Shown here one piece after another: positions 24,801-37,088 of a stretch of DNA of 64,000 nucleotides. A program made the translations under genes and the position numbers. Each line of letters begins with the position of its first letter. Position 1 is the first letter of the stretch. The notes beneath the pieces were generated by a model. The model was not told the origin of the DNA, did no database searches, and was given only the letters and a program-made list of their open reading frames with translations. The DNA comes from Lethocerus indicus. Lineage: Eukaryota; Arthropoda; Insecta; Hemiptera; Belostomatidae. The stretch covers positions 3,536,925 to 3,600,924 of the forward strand of contig JACDQD010000003.1 in NCBI GenBank assembly GCA_019843655.1, read 5' to 3'.

Positions 24801-24933
24801 CGCCGTGCCGCCCCGAACCTTCCCCACGACCCCCGCTTGCCCGTCGACAACTCACATCCTCCCTCCGGCCTCCTACCCGCCGTTCCGCCCCGAACCTTCT
24901 CCAGGACCACCGCTTGCCCGTCGACAACTCACG
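18833..24933 (+). repeat. 77-bp C-rich satellite array, about 80 units
   Basis: The unit runs from CCTCCTACCCGCCGTGCC through CCTTCCCCCGGACCACCG and CTTGCCCGTCGAC to CTCACATCCTCCCTCCG. Its length is 77 bp, measured from successive GTCGAC words at 18,884, 18,961 and 19,038. The + strand is strongly C-rich and G-poor. The + unit contains no TAA, TAG or TGA, so all three frames stay open for thousands of bases. The 895-, 1736- and 986-codon frames are therefore not genes: their amino-acid pattern repeats every 77 residues, the mark of a 77-bp (not 3n) unit. On the minus strand one frame meets TGA in complete units. Units at both edges are nearly identical, while internal ones carry many small deletions (spacing of about 71-76 bp). 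Confidence 0.97.
22371..22604 (+). repeat. Exact 117-bp duplication inside the satellite array
   Basis: 22,371-22,487 and 22,488-22,604 appear identical. Each holds an abnormal unit pair containing CTACGGACCTGATCGAGACC, a word not seen elsewhere in the array. GTCGACAACT recurs at 22,411 and 22,528. This is a small higher-order repeat, or an assembly echo of one read segment. Confidence 0.85.
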
Positions 24934-27462
24934 ACCCTTCCTGGCTGTTAATTAAAATTTGAGAAATTTATGAGTCCGGCTCAATCTGACCCCATCCCCC
25001 ATCCCCTAACCGAACATTCGCGCAGGGGATCCTGCTTCGCGCCAACGCTTTGTTGGCGTTATAAACGCAGATATTTCGCACAATATTCAATAAATTCGGT
25101 ACTATTCCATCGTCTCCGACAGTAGCAATGTAGAAATTATAAATAATTTAGACACAATTCCCTGTAATACAGGTTAAAATTATTGTTTTATTCTCGAGTC
25201 TACTGTCTCATTTGAAGATTGTAAAATGCCGCACAGACAGCAGGATTTAACAGAAAAATTATAAATGTCAGGATGACTTCTTGCTGGCAATCGATACAAA
25301 ATCGCTTGGGGCTCTTTGGGGGGCATTATTGGTTTTGTCTGAAGCGGCCCCAGCCGGTTAGGTGGGTGGTTGGTTGATGGGGTGGTGGGGTTGTCTGTTT
25401 GAAATAAATTCCCCCCGGGTTTTGTTTCCTTTCGCCCTGTGAGCCGATCTTAGCCCCTACTGTTTCAGAACCCGGAGGTATTAAAACGTTAATTGAAAAC
25501 GTTGGAGAGTCGTCGCGCCGGCCGGCCTCGAGCTCCTCCCTCCACCCGCCGGGAAGGAACCTCTTAAAGCCTCCGCCCCACACCCCTAAAACCTTTCCAA
25601 TAACTGGGATTTATCTGAATTCGAAATTCGAGAATTATTTTCCTCTCGCCGGTCGAAGGAGCTTAAATGCGAAAGCGACTAAACGTTATTGTCTACCCGG
25701 TTTACACTATTAAATTGTCTTCAAATATCTATTAAGTAATAATCATGTGGTTCAGACTCGACATGGTGGTTCACCACGTAAAGTTTAATCTTTAAAAAAA
25801 AATTCATTATACATGTCTTAAGAGACTCCAATCTAACAACTGTCAAGTCTTTAAGTAAATTTCTGTCTAAATGAAGATTTTTTATCGTTAATTTCGGAAT
25901 GTTATTTATTTATAATTATCGGGGAACCTGTGTTCATTCTAATCCACAAAACTCATCACCTCGTATCGTATGATATGATAGCAAAGAATTCATACTAGGT
26001 TTCCTTATGTGCACATCCTGACTCATTATTAAAACTATAATATTAAAATTCGACCCGCAGTTTCGCATGTATTGTTTTATATTTTGCACAGACAACTTCT
26101 ATAGTACTTAAAATCGCAATTTATTACCAGCCGTCGATGTTTCTAGTTCCCGTTTCGACCCCTATCGGGGTGAAACATTCGGCTGTGTCCTTAGAGTGGA
26201 GGGGGACAATCCCCCCGTACAAGTCCGATAGCGGGATAAATCGAGTGGGGCGAAGCCGGTACCAGGAGGTTGGAGGCTTCACCCTTGGTCTGGCACCAAT
26301 GAATGGGGGCGGGCAGTGTTCCTCCCTGGACGGATTAATGGTGTTGGGTTTTTCATTAGTCGGCGGCCCTATTAGGGGCCGACTGATTGCCGGCTCCTCC
26401 TAATTCCCGCCTCCCTGGTGCCGGGAGCGTGTCGCCAGGTTCTGATTTACCGGCTCCTCTCAATCGGCCCCCACGATAAAACGCCTCTTTTATCTCCCCG
26501 TTCGGCCCCAGAACTTATTTGGGGCAGGCCCGAAGGACCCACGCAGGGAATAAGATCCGTACTTGCCCCGAGCCCGATTGGTTTTTTCCCTCCGTCCCCT
26601 CTCCTTCCACTATTTCTCTCACTCTCGGGTCCTCCTCGCATCTCGGTATACTATGAATAAAACATTAAAAGCAACGCGTAATCTACTACGACAAATTATT
26701 CTATTTGTCCTTAAAAAATCCATCAAAACGCAACAACGTATCCTGATTATACAGTTCATATTATACAGGATACATTGCATACTCTCTCCGAGTTTCTGTG
26801 TCGGTGAACTGGCGGTATCTTTGTCTGGCTCCTTATTTCCATGTCGGCCGCCGGCTCCATAGCCGGTAGAGGCGGTTAGGCTAATCCAGGCTGGGCGGAG
26901 GCGGCTTACCCGGCTACAGGGAACTGCACTTTACATCCCGCTTTAGTCTGCCTGTGAGGCTTCGCGGTCGGGTAGTACTCGCTCCCTCGATAACTCGTAC
27001 TCGTCTCTACCGCTTACACAAAAGTGCCTGTCTCCTTGCCACTCTCGCTCACTTCAAAACGGTTTACAAGTGTTTAGGCTCTCTCTTATCATTTAGTAAT
27101 AATTATAGACTCGGCTATATTGTGTGTAATACACGATCGATTCAACATTCAAACGGTGACTGAGAAAAATTTGAATTTTCGATTAGAGAGAGGGAGAGAA
27201 AGGATCAATCGGATAAATTCACATTCACAATTTACTGGTAAGTTGTAATTCCGGAATTTTTTTCATGTAGAAACTATCCCGGTCTCTTCTTTCGGCATTT
27301 CGGGACCGTAGTTTTCTATTCCGAGACTATTAATCCAATCAGCGTTGTGAAATTGGATTTCCCGGTGGGATAAATCTCCGGGTTCCTTTCGGATGGTGAA
27401 TCTCGATCGGGGGTGGGTGGGAGTAGTGAGTGAGAGGGAGAAAGTGTGATAGAGGGGGGGGG
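24934..27462. other. Gene-free DNA downstream of the satellite
   Basis: The array stops abruptly at CAACTCACGACCC and the sequence becomes AT-rich. 25,326-25,583 and 26,150-26,930 are GC-rich patches with short proline/glycine frames on both strands and no domain. A small perfect hairpin (CCGGCT-CCAT-AGCCGG) lies near 26,848. Nothing else could be supported. Confidence 0.55.
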
Positions 27463-27496
27463 ATAGAGAGAGGAGAGAGAGAGAGAGAGAGAGAGA
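27463..27496. repeat. (GA)n microsatellite
   Basis: An imperfect GA tract of about 34 nt, preceded by a G-run of nine and further GAGA-type sequence from about 27,410. Confidence 0.9.
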
Positions 27497-27889
27497 ACTA
27501 GGGTACTGGTACTAATTAAGAGATACTGCGTCTACCTTACGAACCCCCCTCCAACGCCCACCCTCGGCCGGGTCCCTGATAAAAAGTATATTGAGGCCGC
27601 GCGCATTCTAATTGAAACGAATGGCGGTTTGTGTCGGCCAAGGAACGAGGAAAAAAGGGGCCGCGGGCAAAGCCCCACAATTGGAAAAAGGCGAAACCCA
27701 TTTCGGTTTTCCGCCCCCGCGTGAGCATTATTTCCTGTTTCCCGTGGCCCGAGAGCTCTTCCGACTGCTCGAATCGGCTAGTTTGAATATCGGCCGTGTT
27801 AAGATGTGATGTGAATAACACTGCTTTATGATGGAACAACCATGCTTTTGATAAGTATTTAGTTTTAACCGTCTTCCGATACTAAGAAC

Positions 27890-27928
27890 GGACTAGGGAA
27901 AGACCGAATCAGCGAGCGGAGACAGAAG
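27890..27928 (+). mobile_element. Foldback solo-arm fragment D
   Basis: Thirty-nine bases align to the outer right arm of the foldback element (compare 31,749-31,788): GGACTAGGGAAAGACCGAAT, then CAGCGAGCGGAGACAGAA, with about six differences. The rest of the element is not recognisable nearby, so this is a decayed or solo arm. Confidence 0.6.
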
Positions 27929-28047
27929 ATATCGGGATTTTCTTTATTTTTTATTTAATGATTTAAAGCCGAGTGGACCGCCGAGCGTCGTTTATATATG
28001 CGGACGATGATTTCCGTCCAAAACGCCCAGGAGATTAAGGAAAGGGG

Positions 28048-28055
28048 TATAAATA
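28048..28055 (+). promoter_or_regulatory. TATA-box-like sequence
   Basis: TATAAATA sits in a GC flank (GGGG before, CGGAGG after), a canonical arthropod TATA context. No good initiator lies at the expected +30 distance, and no open frame of note lies downstream. TCAGTTG occurs about 100 bp on. The promoter call is weak. Confidence 0.15.
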
Positions 28056-29448
28056 CGGAGGTAAGGAGAGAAAAAAAAACCCGGAGAATAACAAACAGTT
28101 ATAGTTTCTGAGCGTTTTACTAAATCATAGCAGCCATTATCGTAGCAATTCGGCGTCAGTTGGGTTGGTCGTCAGTCGTAACTGTTTTAAAAATAACGAC
28201 GGGACAGGACAAACGAGAGGCAGACTTAGTGGCCGCGTTTAGCCCCGTTGACGACCAAGGAAGCTGTTCGCCGACGAATTTATAGTTACCGGGCCCCTCC
28301 CAGCCCGGTACACGAGTATACCTATTATCGTAAATCTCCCCCAGCTATATTTTTATTTTTTCATTCTTCAGTTATACCCGCTCGGTTACGCTCATTTCTG
28401 AGGCAATATTTTTATATATAAACTCCCCAGGAGGCGGTAGAGTGGCAGTCGAGGATTGTGTGGAGTGGGTTTGATGGGCGGGGGGGGGGCTCGTATGAAA
28501 GCTGCCCGTTGTTGTCTGACACTCTGCCAAAATATCACTGATTTAGATTTACGCTCGTTCAGATTGCACTCAAGTTGACATTTATTTCTGGAAGGCCAAT
28601 TAGTCCGGCGTTTCGGGTTTTGGGTTTAATTACCGATTGAAAATTTGCCAGAGCTAAAGTCCGACGGCCGTTTTATAGTTCTCATTTATAGAAATTCGAA
28701 AATTGTAGTGACAACAGAAGCGAGCGAAAACTGTTAAATTAAAAAAAAAAAGTACTTATTTTCCGCTCATTTACCGGTCCCGTTTTCCATTAACGCATAC
28801 ACTGTTAATTAAATCTTGGAATAACTACGGGAGTGGGACTATTAGAGCGGTCGCTGATATAGTTTTTTGTGTTGTCCTATTAGCGTAGAGCGTGAAAATA
28901 ATTTGGGCAAAAGAAGTTTGGTTTTTCTACAACCGCAACGCTACCACAATAAATAGGCTCGATCCGGCGTATCAACGCTAATAATTGTCCATAATCTAAT
29001 CTCTTTTGGTCAATTAGCCTAACTTTATCGTGTTGTTTTTTTTTTGTACAGCGATTCCTCATATCGTGACAGCCGGCGGTCATCTTGTTCGTCTTATCGT
29101 TTAGCGAGATATAGGGACGATCGCGTGTGCGAAATTCGCGACATTCCCGGTCCGACTGATATAAACTGAAATTCCAGTCGTCACTTTTCTCGCCGGTTTT
29201 ATTGTTTAAAAATTTAAATTTTCACTGCGTGATTCATTACGCTTTAAATAATGCCAGCTTTTTGTATAGTGGTCATTCGAATGAAGAATCGCCGTACTCA
29301 TATCACGGACGATAAACAGCGGGGACCGTAAATGCGGGACGGACAAATGTCTCTTGTTGATTATTCTTAAGGTAATTATATGTTGGGTCCAACAAAAATA
29401 GCAAAGAATTCGGGCTACGAACAATACTTCATCGGGTAATGGCCCCAG

Positions 29449-29450
<2 letters not shown>

Positions 29451-29496
<46 letters not shown>
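29451..29496. repeat. (AT)23 microsatellite
   Basis: Forty-six uninterrupted nucleotides of alternating A and T. Confidence 0.97.
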
Positions 29497-29499
<3 letters not shown>

Positions 29500-31303
29500 G
29501 GTTGGGGGAGTGCGTGTGCGAACTAGGCTGTTTGTGAGTAGAGCTATTAGTTGGGGGGGCTGGGAAATGCCAGCCTGAGAATGACATCGTAATCAATACC
29601 TCGTTAACATTTCTTTATGATGTAGTCCACCCACCCTCCTGGGGGGGGAGGGTATAACTGTTATTATTATAACTCGTGTTTCTAATGACCGTCTGTACAT
29701 TGATCGGGTCCTGCAGACGGTTCTGGCTCGTAAAACCTCAGAAAAGACGTTTGAATTCGGTTGTACAACTAATATTTCCATTGATGCCCGTTTACGTTTT
29801 ATCGCAGTAAAACATTCCCGTCTCTCATTAGTCTTTGGCAGAATCTGTCTATAGATTTTGAGGGTTTGAAAGTACGTTTGTTTAATGTAATTTCTTATGT
29901 ATGAGTAAACGGCCACCAAAATCAGTTTTAAGTGCACATTCCGCTTTCAGTAAATGATAAGCAATTTTCATGAAAACCAACGTACCTGGAAAATCCGTTT
30001 TGTGGTTTAAATATTGTCATAAAAATATTTCTTCAAATATTCATCCTAAATAGTTAGCACCTATCCAGGGTTATTTAATAGGGTATTTAATGCATGCATC
30101 ACCGGCATTTCATACAAAAGGGCGATAGTTGTGATTAAAATATGACAGAATTATGTATATATTAAAAATATTAATCGGTAAATTACAAACGCGCGTTTTC
30201 CTTAAATATAGTTGAGTTAAATGTAGTTGTTTGTTCGAAAAAAAAAATTCGTTCCAGAAGGACCGTAAATCGAGCGCCTTTTCTGTTATCAGAGCAGCGA
30301 GGGCGCGTTATCAGCGCCACCCGCCCAACAGATGAAACGATGAGTTAAAACCCCACAGCATAATCTCACTCTTTTTTTCTGCTTCCTCTTTTTATCTTCG
30401 CCCTGTTTTTTTTCCTCCGGCTGTAATATTTTTTATCGGAGCGTGTAAAATATTTCAGCCGCGGCCATGGGGGGGGGGAGCTCTGCAACCGAGAGCGACG
30501 TTCCCCACTAGCGGTTATTACTGCACGCTAAACGATACGCGTAATATCTCGCGATATGATGTGCGAGCAGTCGAGTAAATAGCTCAAGTGTACAGGTTGA
30601 GATTCTCCAACAGTTGGGCAATCTGCAGACCGGTTTTAATATCCCGTTACGCAATATTGGTGACTTCCCGCGAAGATATTCCAGTCCCTCCCTGCGTTGT
30701 GTACTCTCCCTCTTCTTGTTTCCTCCCTACTCCTTCACTTCTTCTTGTTATGCCCTTACTTTCTCCTCCGCGAGAGGAGTTTTATTTTGTCAAGTATTGT
30801 TACGCGGTCTACTTCACGGGAACGCGACAAGTTCCAGTAAGTAAATCTTCATAAATGTGTAAGGAGAAGTTAAATTTAAAATTTAGGATGATTTTAGACT
30901 TGCGTCGGACTACAAAATAAAGGAAAAAATATCTATAAAATGTGTTTGAAATTTTAAAGGGCACGTATAAATGAAATATTTTGGGTTGATTTTACATTTA
31001 AAATTTAGCATTTTCAATTATCTAACCGACTCGAAAACGTTCCCAGATCCAGGAAAGTTGAACTAGGAAGGTTTTAAACGCACCTGATTTTCGGCCACAC
31101 TAAATATCCATCGAAATTAAACTCATTATTACCGCGTTAACGCTAATAATGGCCGGCCGTAAAAGCTTTGAACAGGGTCGATTGTTTCACCGTAATTGCC
31201 ACGTCCGGCTGAAAATTGTTTGTTTTTCGTCCTATTAATTTCCGCGTCGGAACAAAAATCGGTGGAGCCCCCCCTCCCATGGATTTTGACCGGCTGTGTA
31301 CGT

Positions 31304-31860
31304 ATTATACAAAGATTTCGTGTGTCTCCCCTCGTTGGTTTGGTCTTTTCTAGACCGGCTGCTCGCCATCTTCAGTAGTGGTGTTAGTCACTTTTGGCAC
31401 TTTGGATGTTTTTTAGGCATCCACACTGCACTGTCACCGTTACTTTTCAATAATGCATTAAAATAACACATTTAATAATCATCTACTGAGGTCAGTTATA
31501 ATATATTTTAATATTTGAGTTATTTTTAAGACTATTAAAACGCGTAGTGTATTCAGTTTAATGCACTGTAATTAATTTCAATGGTACGGCGCACCTAATA
31601 CTAACCCGCAACAAAGGTGTGTCATACATTTTAGTATTAGCGCCTTACAGTACATGTGACAGTGACAGTGCAGTGAGGATGCCCAAAAAACATCCAAAGT
31701 GCCAAAAGTGACTAACACCGCTACTGAAGATGGTAAGTGGCCAAAACCGGTCTAGCAAAAGACCAAACCAGCGAGAGGAGACAGAAACACACGAAATCTA
31801 CGGTATTCCAACCCCTCGCAGGCCACAAAACAGGTATGTGAAACTATTGTACAAAGGTTT
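31304..31860 (+). mobile_element. Foldback hairpin element, copy B (long-loop form)
   Basis: The left arm (about 31,313-31,442) and right arm (about 31,655-31,799) are imperfect inverted repeats of 125-145 bp around a loop of about 210 bp. The arm contains GGTTTGGTCTTTTGCTAGACC, CATCTTCAGTAG and CACTTTTGGCACTTTGGATG words. The right side carries an extra tail of about 40 bp, ending near CCACAAAACAGGTATG, that is absent on the left. The loop holds the 57-bp core. Flanks show a 15-bp direct repeat with two mismatches (31,304-31,318 and 31,846-31,860), a possible target-site duplication. No transposase or reverse transcriptase is encoded, so the element is non-autonomous. Overlapping open frames are incidental. 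Superfamily unknown. Confidence 0.85.
31588..31644 (+). repeat. 57-bp nested-hairpin core of foldback copy B
   Basis: GGCGC-ACC-TAATACTAA at the left pairs with TTAGTATTA-GCGCC at the right, giving a second hairpin inside the larger foldback. By my count it differs from copy C at three of 57 positions. Confidence 0.85.
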
Positions 31861-34800
31861 TTCGCGCTGAAAATATTGTTAATCGTTCGAAGTATAGAGC
31901 GGTATACAGAAAATATTGTACACATCACTGTTCGCGTTGTAATGCAATTTTCTAAACGATTTCTCAACCACAAACCGAGCAGACGCGGAATTATCCTCCA
32001 GGTACATTGTACGGGTAATTGGCGAAGGATTGTTCGAATGAATTGTTTAAAAATAACGGCACTGTTTGCAAAATTTAGGAACGCGGAGAAGCCCCTCGTT
32101 TTTCTGTTGTGTTTTTTTGTCTGCGGGTCGCAATCGCCCGCAGCAGCAGTGTTCTATTTCCGGAGAGAAAAAGCCAGGTAATGCCGCTTTGTCCGCGCAA
32201 ATTTCCTCTCGCGGCCTAAAGTCGTTTACTTTAATTGGTCGTTATAATTTCCCCTCTTCCAGGAATGGGAAAAAAGGAACACCTTATTAGCTGAATGCGT
32301 TTTCCACTTTTCGGAAACGTGTAAACCGCCCTCTAGGAAAGAAAAAATGGTTTCATTACGTTCGGAGGCTATTGAAGTTGAAAATTCAATTTCAACCCGA
32401 ATTTATAGCAATAATCATTAATTCACTCCTTATATATTTATGTATACATAATTTAAACTGTTAGTACGCCGATATACCTCCTTCGGGATTGGCTTCCTAT
32501 TCTCGTCATCGTTAGTAACATTTATTAATAGTGGTTGCTTCATGTCAAAGATATTGTATATACATACATAAAGGAATGCTATTGATGAAATGTACCTCTA
32601 CATTTAACGAATTCTTATTTAAATGAATATTGCACATATAGAATAATACCTCGTCTTCAGGATTTTTACCTTAAACAACCTAAAGCGGTTGGGTGCTTAG
32701 TCATTATTTGTACTCGGGGGTCTTTGTCGTTAAGCAGCGCACTATTTCAAACACAATTTGTAATTTCTACCCAGCGGTAAAACTGGCCATATCCCAGCGT
32801 ATTGCGGCCAAGAGTGAAGTTTTGTGAAGTCCCCGACCTAAGACCCCGGGACTTAAGGTACGCCCGGCCTCCCGGTAAACGGATTACAACTTCATTTCCT
32901 GAGTGCCGCGTCAAACGTTTTGACGGTCGGCCAACCCACCCCCACCCCCATTCGCATAACCTGGAGTGGCCTCCTGAATACGTTTGTATTTTTTCTTCTG
33001 CCCGTCTCCATTATTGTATGCGGTCCAAAATTAAGTTTAAACGAGACGCGATCGCTCGTATAACACTTTCGGTGGGCGTCATTATGCGAAAAATAGCGTA
33101 GTAAAGTTTTCACGTCGGATTTGCATTCGTTGAACATTTCTTTTTAATAACTACATAAATTAATAATAAGCGACATTGATGTTCGAGTGCGGTTTGGAGC
33201 ACAGGATTACATTTTGCGTGATATTTTCGACTGTAAGACTTGAATTCTGTTATAATTTGTCGGTTTTGGCCGAATACACAGTTCAAATTGATAATTTCTG
33301 TTGGGGGTCTATAAATGCAATTAATTTAAAATTTGAATCGATTACGGAAAAACCTATACGATTGGACACATAATGTCGGAATTGATTCGTTGAAACAGAA
33401 AATTTCGGTTTAAATTGCTTTATTTTGACGAGTATAGGCTACAATTTGTTTTATATGAGGCCTATTCTGGGAAAGGGAGAATTCGTTTCTCGGGCCCGGG
33501 GATAGTTCCCCAATTTTTCCCCCCCTCTCTCTCTTGTACTTAAATCCAAGTTGGCAGGGGGCCCCCTAAGTGCAAAGTTGACGTCGAATGTCTTAGCCGG
33601 TGATGACCCCACCACTCTGCCAGCCCCTTCACCCCTCCTCCGTCATGGCGCTTCTCTGGTGGGATTCTAACGCGTTTTGATGCCTTCCACTCAGCCCCCT
33701 CACTCCCTCCCTCTCTCTCTCTCCGTCTGTCCCTGTCAAAATAGCGTTTAATGGAGGCGGCCCGAACCGCCCCTTCACTCGATCGCCAATTCAAAGCCGG
33801 CCAACGGGAAAACAGCCCTCAAGGGTTGAGTAGGCTTTTATCGACAAATAGTATTTACGCTGTGTTGACTTTCGGACGGCGATAATTTTAAATTGGATGG
33901 GATCAATATTGAAGCACGGCCGAGTTGATCCACCCGAAGAATTTTTTCCAACAATAGACTAATATATAATATGTTCAGTAAGTTGGCAAATTACGAAGGG
34001 AGCACCCCTTATTAACAACACTCATTACGAATAATTTTCACTAATTACTATAACACAAACTAACAAACTGTACGTAGCCAGCATATCGGCCATATAAAAT
34101 TTCTAATTTATCGGAACACCGCGTGAATGTTATCGTAAATTATTTTAGAACAGTTGGCGGATTTGAAAGCCGCAGTTTCGTTTCGTCCCACTGTGGCAAT
34201 TCGTTCTAGGCGTCCGATTCCAGTTTACTTTCAGTGGAACTGCAGCGTCACCTGTGTGACTGACAATGTGTGGCCCCGCCGGGGGGTGTGAGAGGGTTGT
34301 CGGCTCCCTCAGGACACGGCCCGTTGATTAAAGGTCCCGTCCCGGCAATGCCGTTCCCCCGGGACTCTTCCGCCCCCCACTCCCACCCCCCTGGGGGACA
34401 CTGTCGCTCTATATAGTTTTTTTTCTTTTTTCGACGGGATGGGCCAACACTTTTTCTGGTTTTACCCCCATCCCCCACCGTTTTTGTTATTGGACGGTGG
34501 AGCAACCCTGTACACCACGGCTCCCCGACAATTAGCGGTCGGTGCTTCTTAACGCCACATAACGAAATCTACAAGGGTGCACAGTTTCTGAACCCCTCAG
34601 TTTGTGGGGGCGGGGGAGGGGGGTTGGCGGTTGGGGGTCGGTACTGTATCGAGCGTCTACACCCGGGGTCAGATCCCCGGGGGGACGAAGTAAGGCCGAA
34701 ACTTATATGGAGCCATCCCCGACCTACTGGAAATTAGAAAACTGTACGAGTCCCCGACGAAATAAAATAATGTATGTCTATATTTCACGTATATACGTAT

Positions 34801-35773
34801 ATGTAATTGACATAAGTTTAGTAGTTTGTGGATTGTGTAATTATTCATATGATTTTGATATCTCTAGCGATCCCCTGGCGAAAACGTTATTTGAAACACA
34901 TAATACTGAATAAACATTATTTTATCTGGAATTAAAACGACTGTTGCCATATACTGGTGAGCCAAAATTTCCCTGTAAGGCTCGGTTCTGCTGGGTGATT
35001 TATTCAAGTTTGTATTCTTGAAACCGTATAATGGAGCGGGTACGAATACTTTAAATCGGGTATAATTAATTCCAGCAGATTACAATATAAGGGTGGTGCC
35101 CCCTATAAATCCGCTTTAGGGCGGTAATTTAGCTTTCCCTACCGTCAATACTGCCGAATGCCTTCTCCCGTTCTAATCAATACCTAATCTACCGGCCAGG
35201 TAGTACCGATGCGGTGTGTAGAGGGGGGAAGTTAAGTATGAAGCGAACACCTAAGATTCGGACCCATCGCTTGCCGGCCGAGAATTAACCCCCGACCGCC
35301 CGCCTTTGGCCACCCCCTCGGGACCCGAGAGGGTAAATAGATTACAATTAAAGGAAGGGTGTTGAGGAGAGGGGGTAGGTGGAGGAGGGTGGTTAGTGAT
35401 TAGGTAGGGGTGGGGAGTGATAGGGAAGAGTAGATGCCGGCCACCGCCCCCTCCTCCCGGTGGGGTCTTTGTAGTTTCCATTACTGTCCGATGTGGGTCC
35501 CTGCCCATGGCGAACCGGCGGCGAGCAGAGGGGAGCTCTTTGTGCCTCAATTAGCGAGCGGAGGCTTTAGGCTCTGCGGGGAGGGGCGGGGGGGGGTGCC
35601 CAGGGTGTGATGACCGTTGCCTAGGAGACACTCGCTGGGGGTGGTCCACTACTACGCACTATTTTCATTGGCCGTAGAACTTTCATTAAGAAAAACAAAA
35701 ATATGCCTGTACTATTTTGCGAATGCAACGGACCTCTTTTTGGTTATTGCGATGTTATTTTGCGGCTTCTTCC
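31861..35773. other. Gene-free DNA
   Basis: No gene recognised. Frames at 31,876-32,290, 32,802-33,137, 33,540-33,794 and 34,248-34,505 lack domains. The last two coincide with CT-rich or GC-rich patches. A 7-bp perfect hairpin (CCCGGGG-TCAGAT-CCCCGGG) lies at 34,662-34,681. 35,250-35,610 is GC-rich. Confidence 0.55.
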
Positions 35774-35951
35774 CCTCGGTAAAGAAGCCACCCAGTGATG
35801 GCACTTTTGAAGCTTAAGATCTTTAGGCCACCGTGGCCTTCATAAGTCGTCGTGGAGGCATAATAGATTCAACGAGTAGTGAACCGGGATGAGGTCGTGG
35901 TGAATGGTGTAATTTGAAACGTACAGGGATCATTAAGGTTGGTTAGAAATG
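35774..35951 (-). mobile_element. Decayed Jockey-type non-LTR retrotransposon relic
   Basis: The minus strand aligns to the 3' end of the intact element at 57.2-57.8 kb. In order there is a segment like CTTAATGATCCCTG (against CTTAATGCTCCCCG), a CACGACCTCA block, a CACTACTCGTTGA block, CACGACGACTTATGAAGGCCAC (against CACGACGGCTTAAACGCCAC), and the 3'-UTR word GTGCCATCACTGGGTGGCTT. An internal deletion and frame breaks remove any coding capacity. No A-tail or flanking duplication is visible, so it is old. Confidence 0.65.
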
Positions 35952-37088
35952 TATAAAGTATTGCAGTATATATAGCGGGAATTGAATTGTCTCGCCCGGT
36001 ATTTAGAAGCAGCTTACTTCGACTCGCTTCTTTAACTCGAGTGTACTTTTCGCTATCCGGTCGGAATCTCCCGTCCGAGAAAAACTTGAAATCGGCCCTC
36101 TCTTTTCTAAAAGAAAAGGGAATTCCGTTAACTGATTTTCCAGGAGCGGAATTCTAGCGGCGGAGGGATGGCGTGAACAAAAAGAAACAAGTTCCGTGTC
36201 CATCATTCGAGTCGGACTAAGGAAAAACAAAAGGGAAAGAATAAAGTCCAGAAGGGAGGAAAAGGGATAGAAGAGAAGGCGAAAGGGGAAAAAAACTGCC
36301 TCCATTACACGAAACTCAATTGGTGCTCCGTAAGCAATAATGGAGTAATGATTAAAACTAAGCAACGCGATTTGAACTTTTAATGAAAAAGACGCTAGCT
36401 CTCGGTTCACCGGGGCGCGGACAAAAAAGTGAGAGGGTGGGGGAAGTACTTAACTTCGGGTAAAAGTTTAAGCCCCTAGTTAAGAATTATAACTAGAGAA
36501 TAAGATAAATCCCGAAGAACTAGAATCCTCCTTCGATCTGGAAGATTCGCTCAGAAAATGGCCCGGATGATCCGGTTTTAGTCCAACTTTCGGAATCTTA
36601 ACGATTCTCGCCGCATTCATAAATTTTGAGAGATATTAAAGTATTTTAAACAGTCCGGTGAATTGAAAATTCAGTTTTAAATTGAATACGCATATTTGAC
36701 AATTAATTATACTCCGGAATAGTTGAGCTGATTATAGATTAGACATCGAACTAGATTTAGACAGTATAGAGATACAATTTTCCTTCGATTCCAAAATATC
36801 CCCACGGCCTACTTTGGGCACTTGACATTAACGCTTATACATTGTATATACAACCTTATTTAGCCGTTCTTTGCGGAAAATTTCGTTTAATTTCACCGGA
36901 GAAATTGAGTTCGGGAATACAAAAAGAGAGCGGCGGGGGTACCACCGGATCGGGGCCATTTTAAGACAAGATGAGACCGTTTAATTTGCCAAAAATGTTT
37001 GGACGCGACGTAAATTATTCCGCGGCACTTCCATTTTAACGGTGTAACGAATTCTATAATGAGTGTACAGGAGTTAAATGGAGTTACT

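Larger units (their letters stand above)
27497..31303. other. Gene-free DNA with an AT microsatellite
   Basis: No gene recognised. Frames at 27,537-27,839 and 29,593-29,937 on the minus strand have no domain. It contains a foldback arm fragment (27.9 kb), a TATA-like box (28.05 kb) and an AT tract (29.45 kb), listed separately. Confidence 0.55.

Noticed and set aside
18833..24933. rDNA intergenic-spacer subrepeats
   Set aside because: GC-rich short repeats are common in rDNA spacers, but no 18S or 28S sequence is seen on either side within the window.
36003..36410. Minus-strand 135-codon hydrophobic frame
   Set aside because: The + strand is purine-rich here, which gives F/L/S-rich translations on the minus strand and avoids stops. 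No signal peptide or domain pattern.
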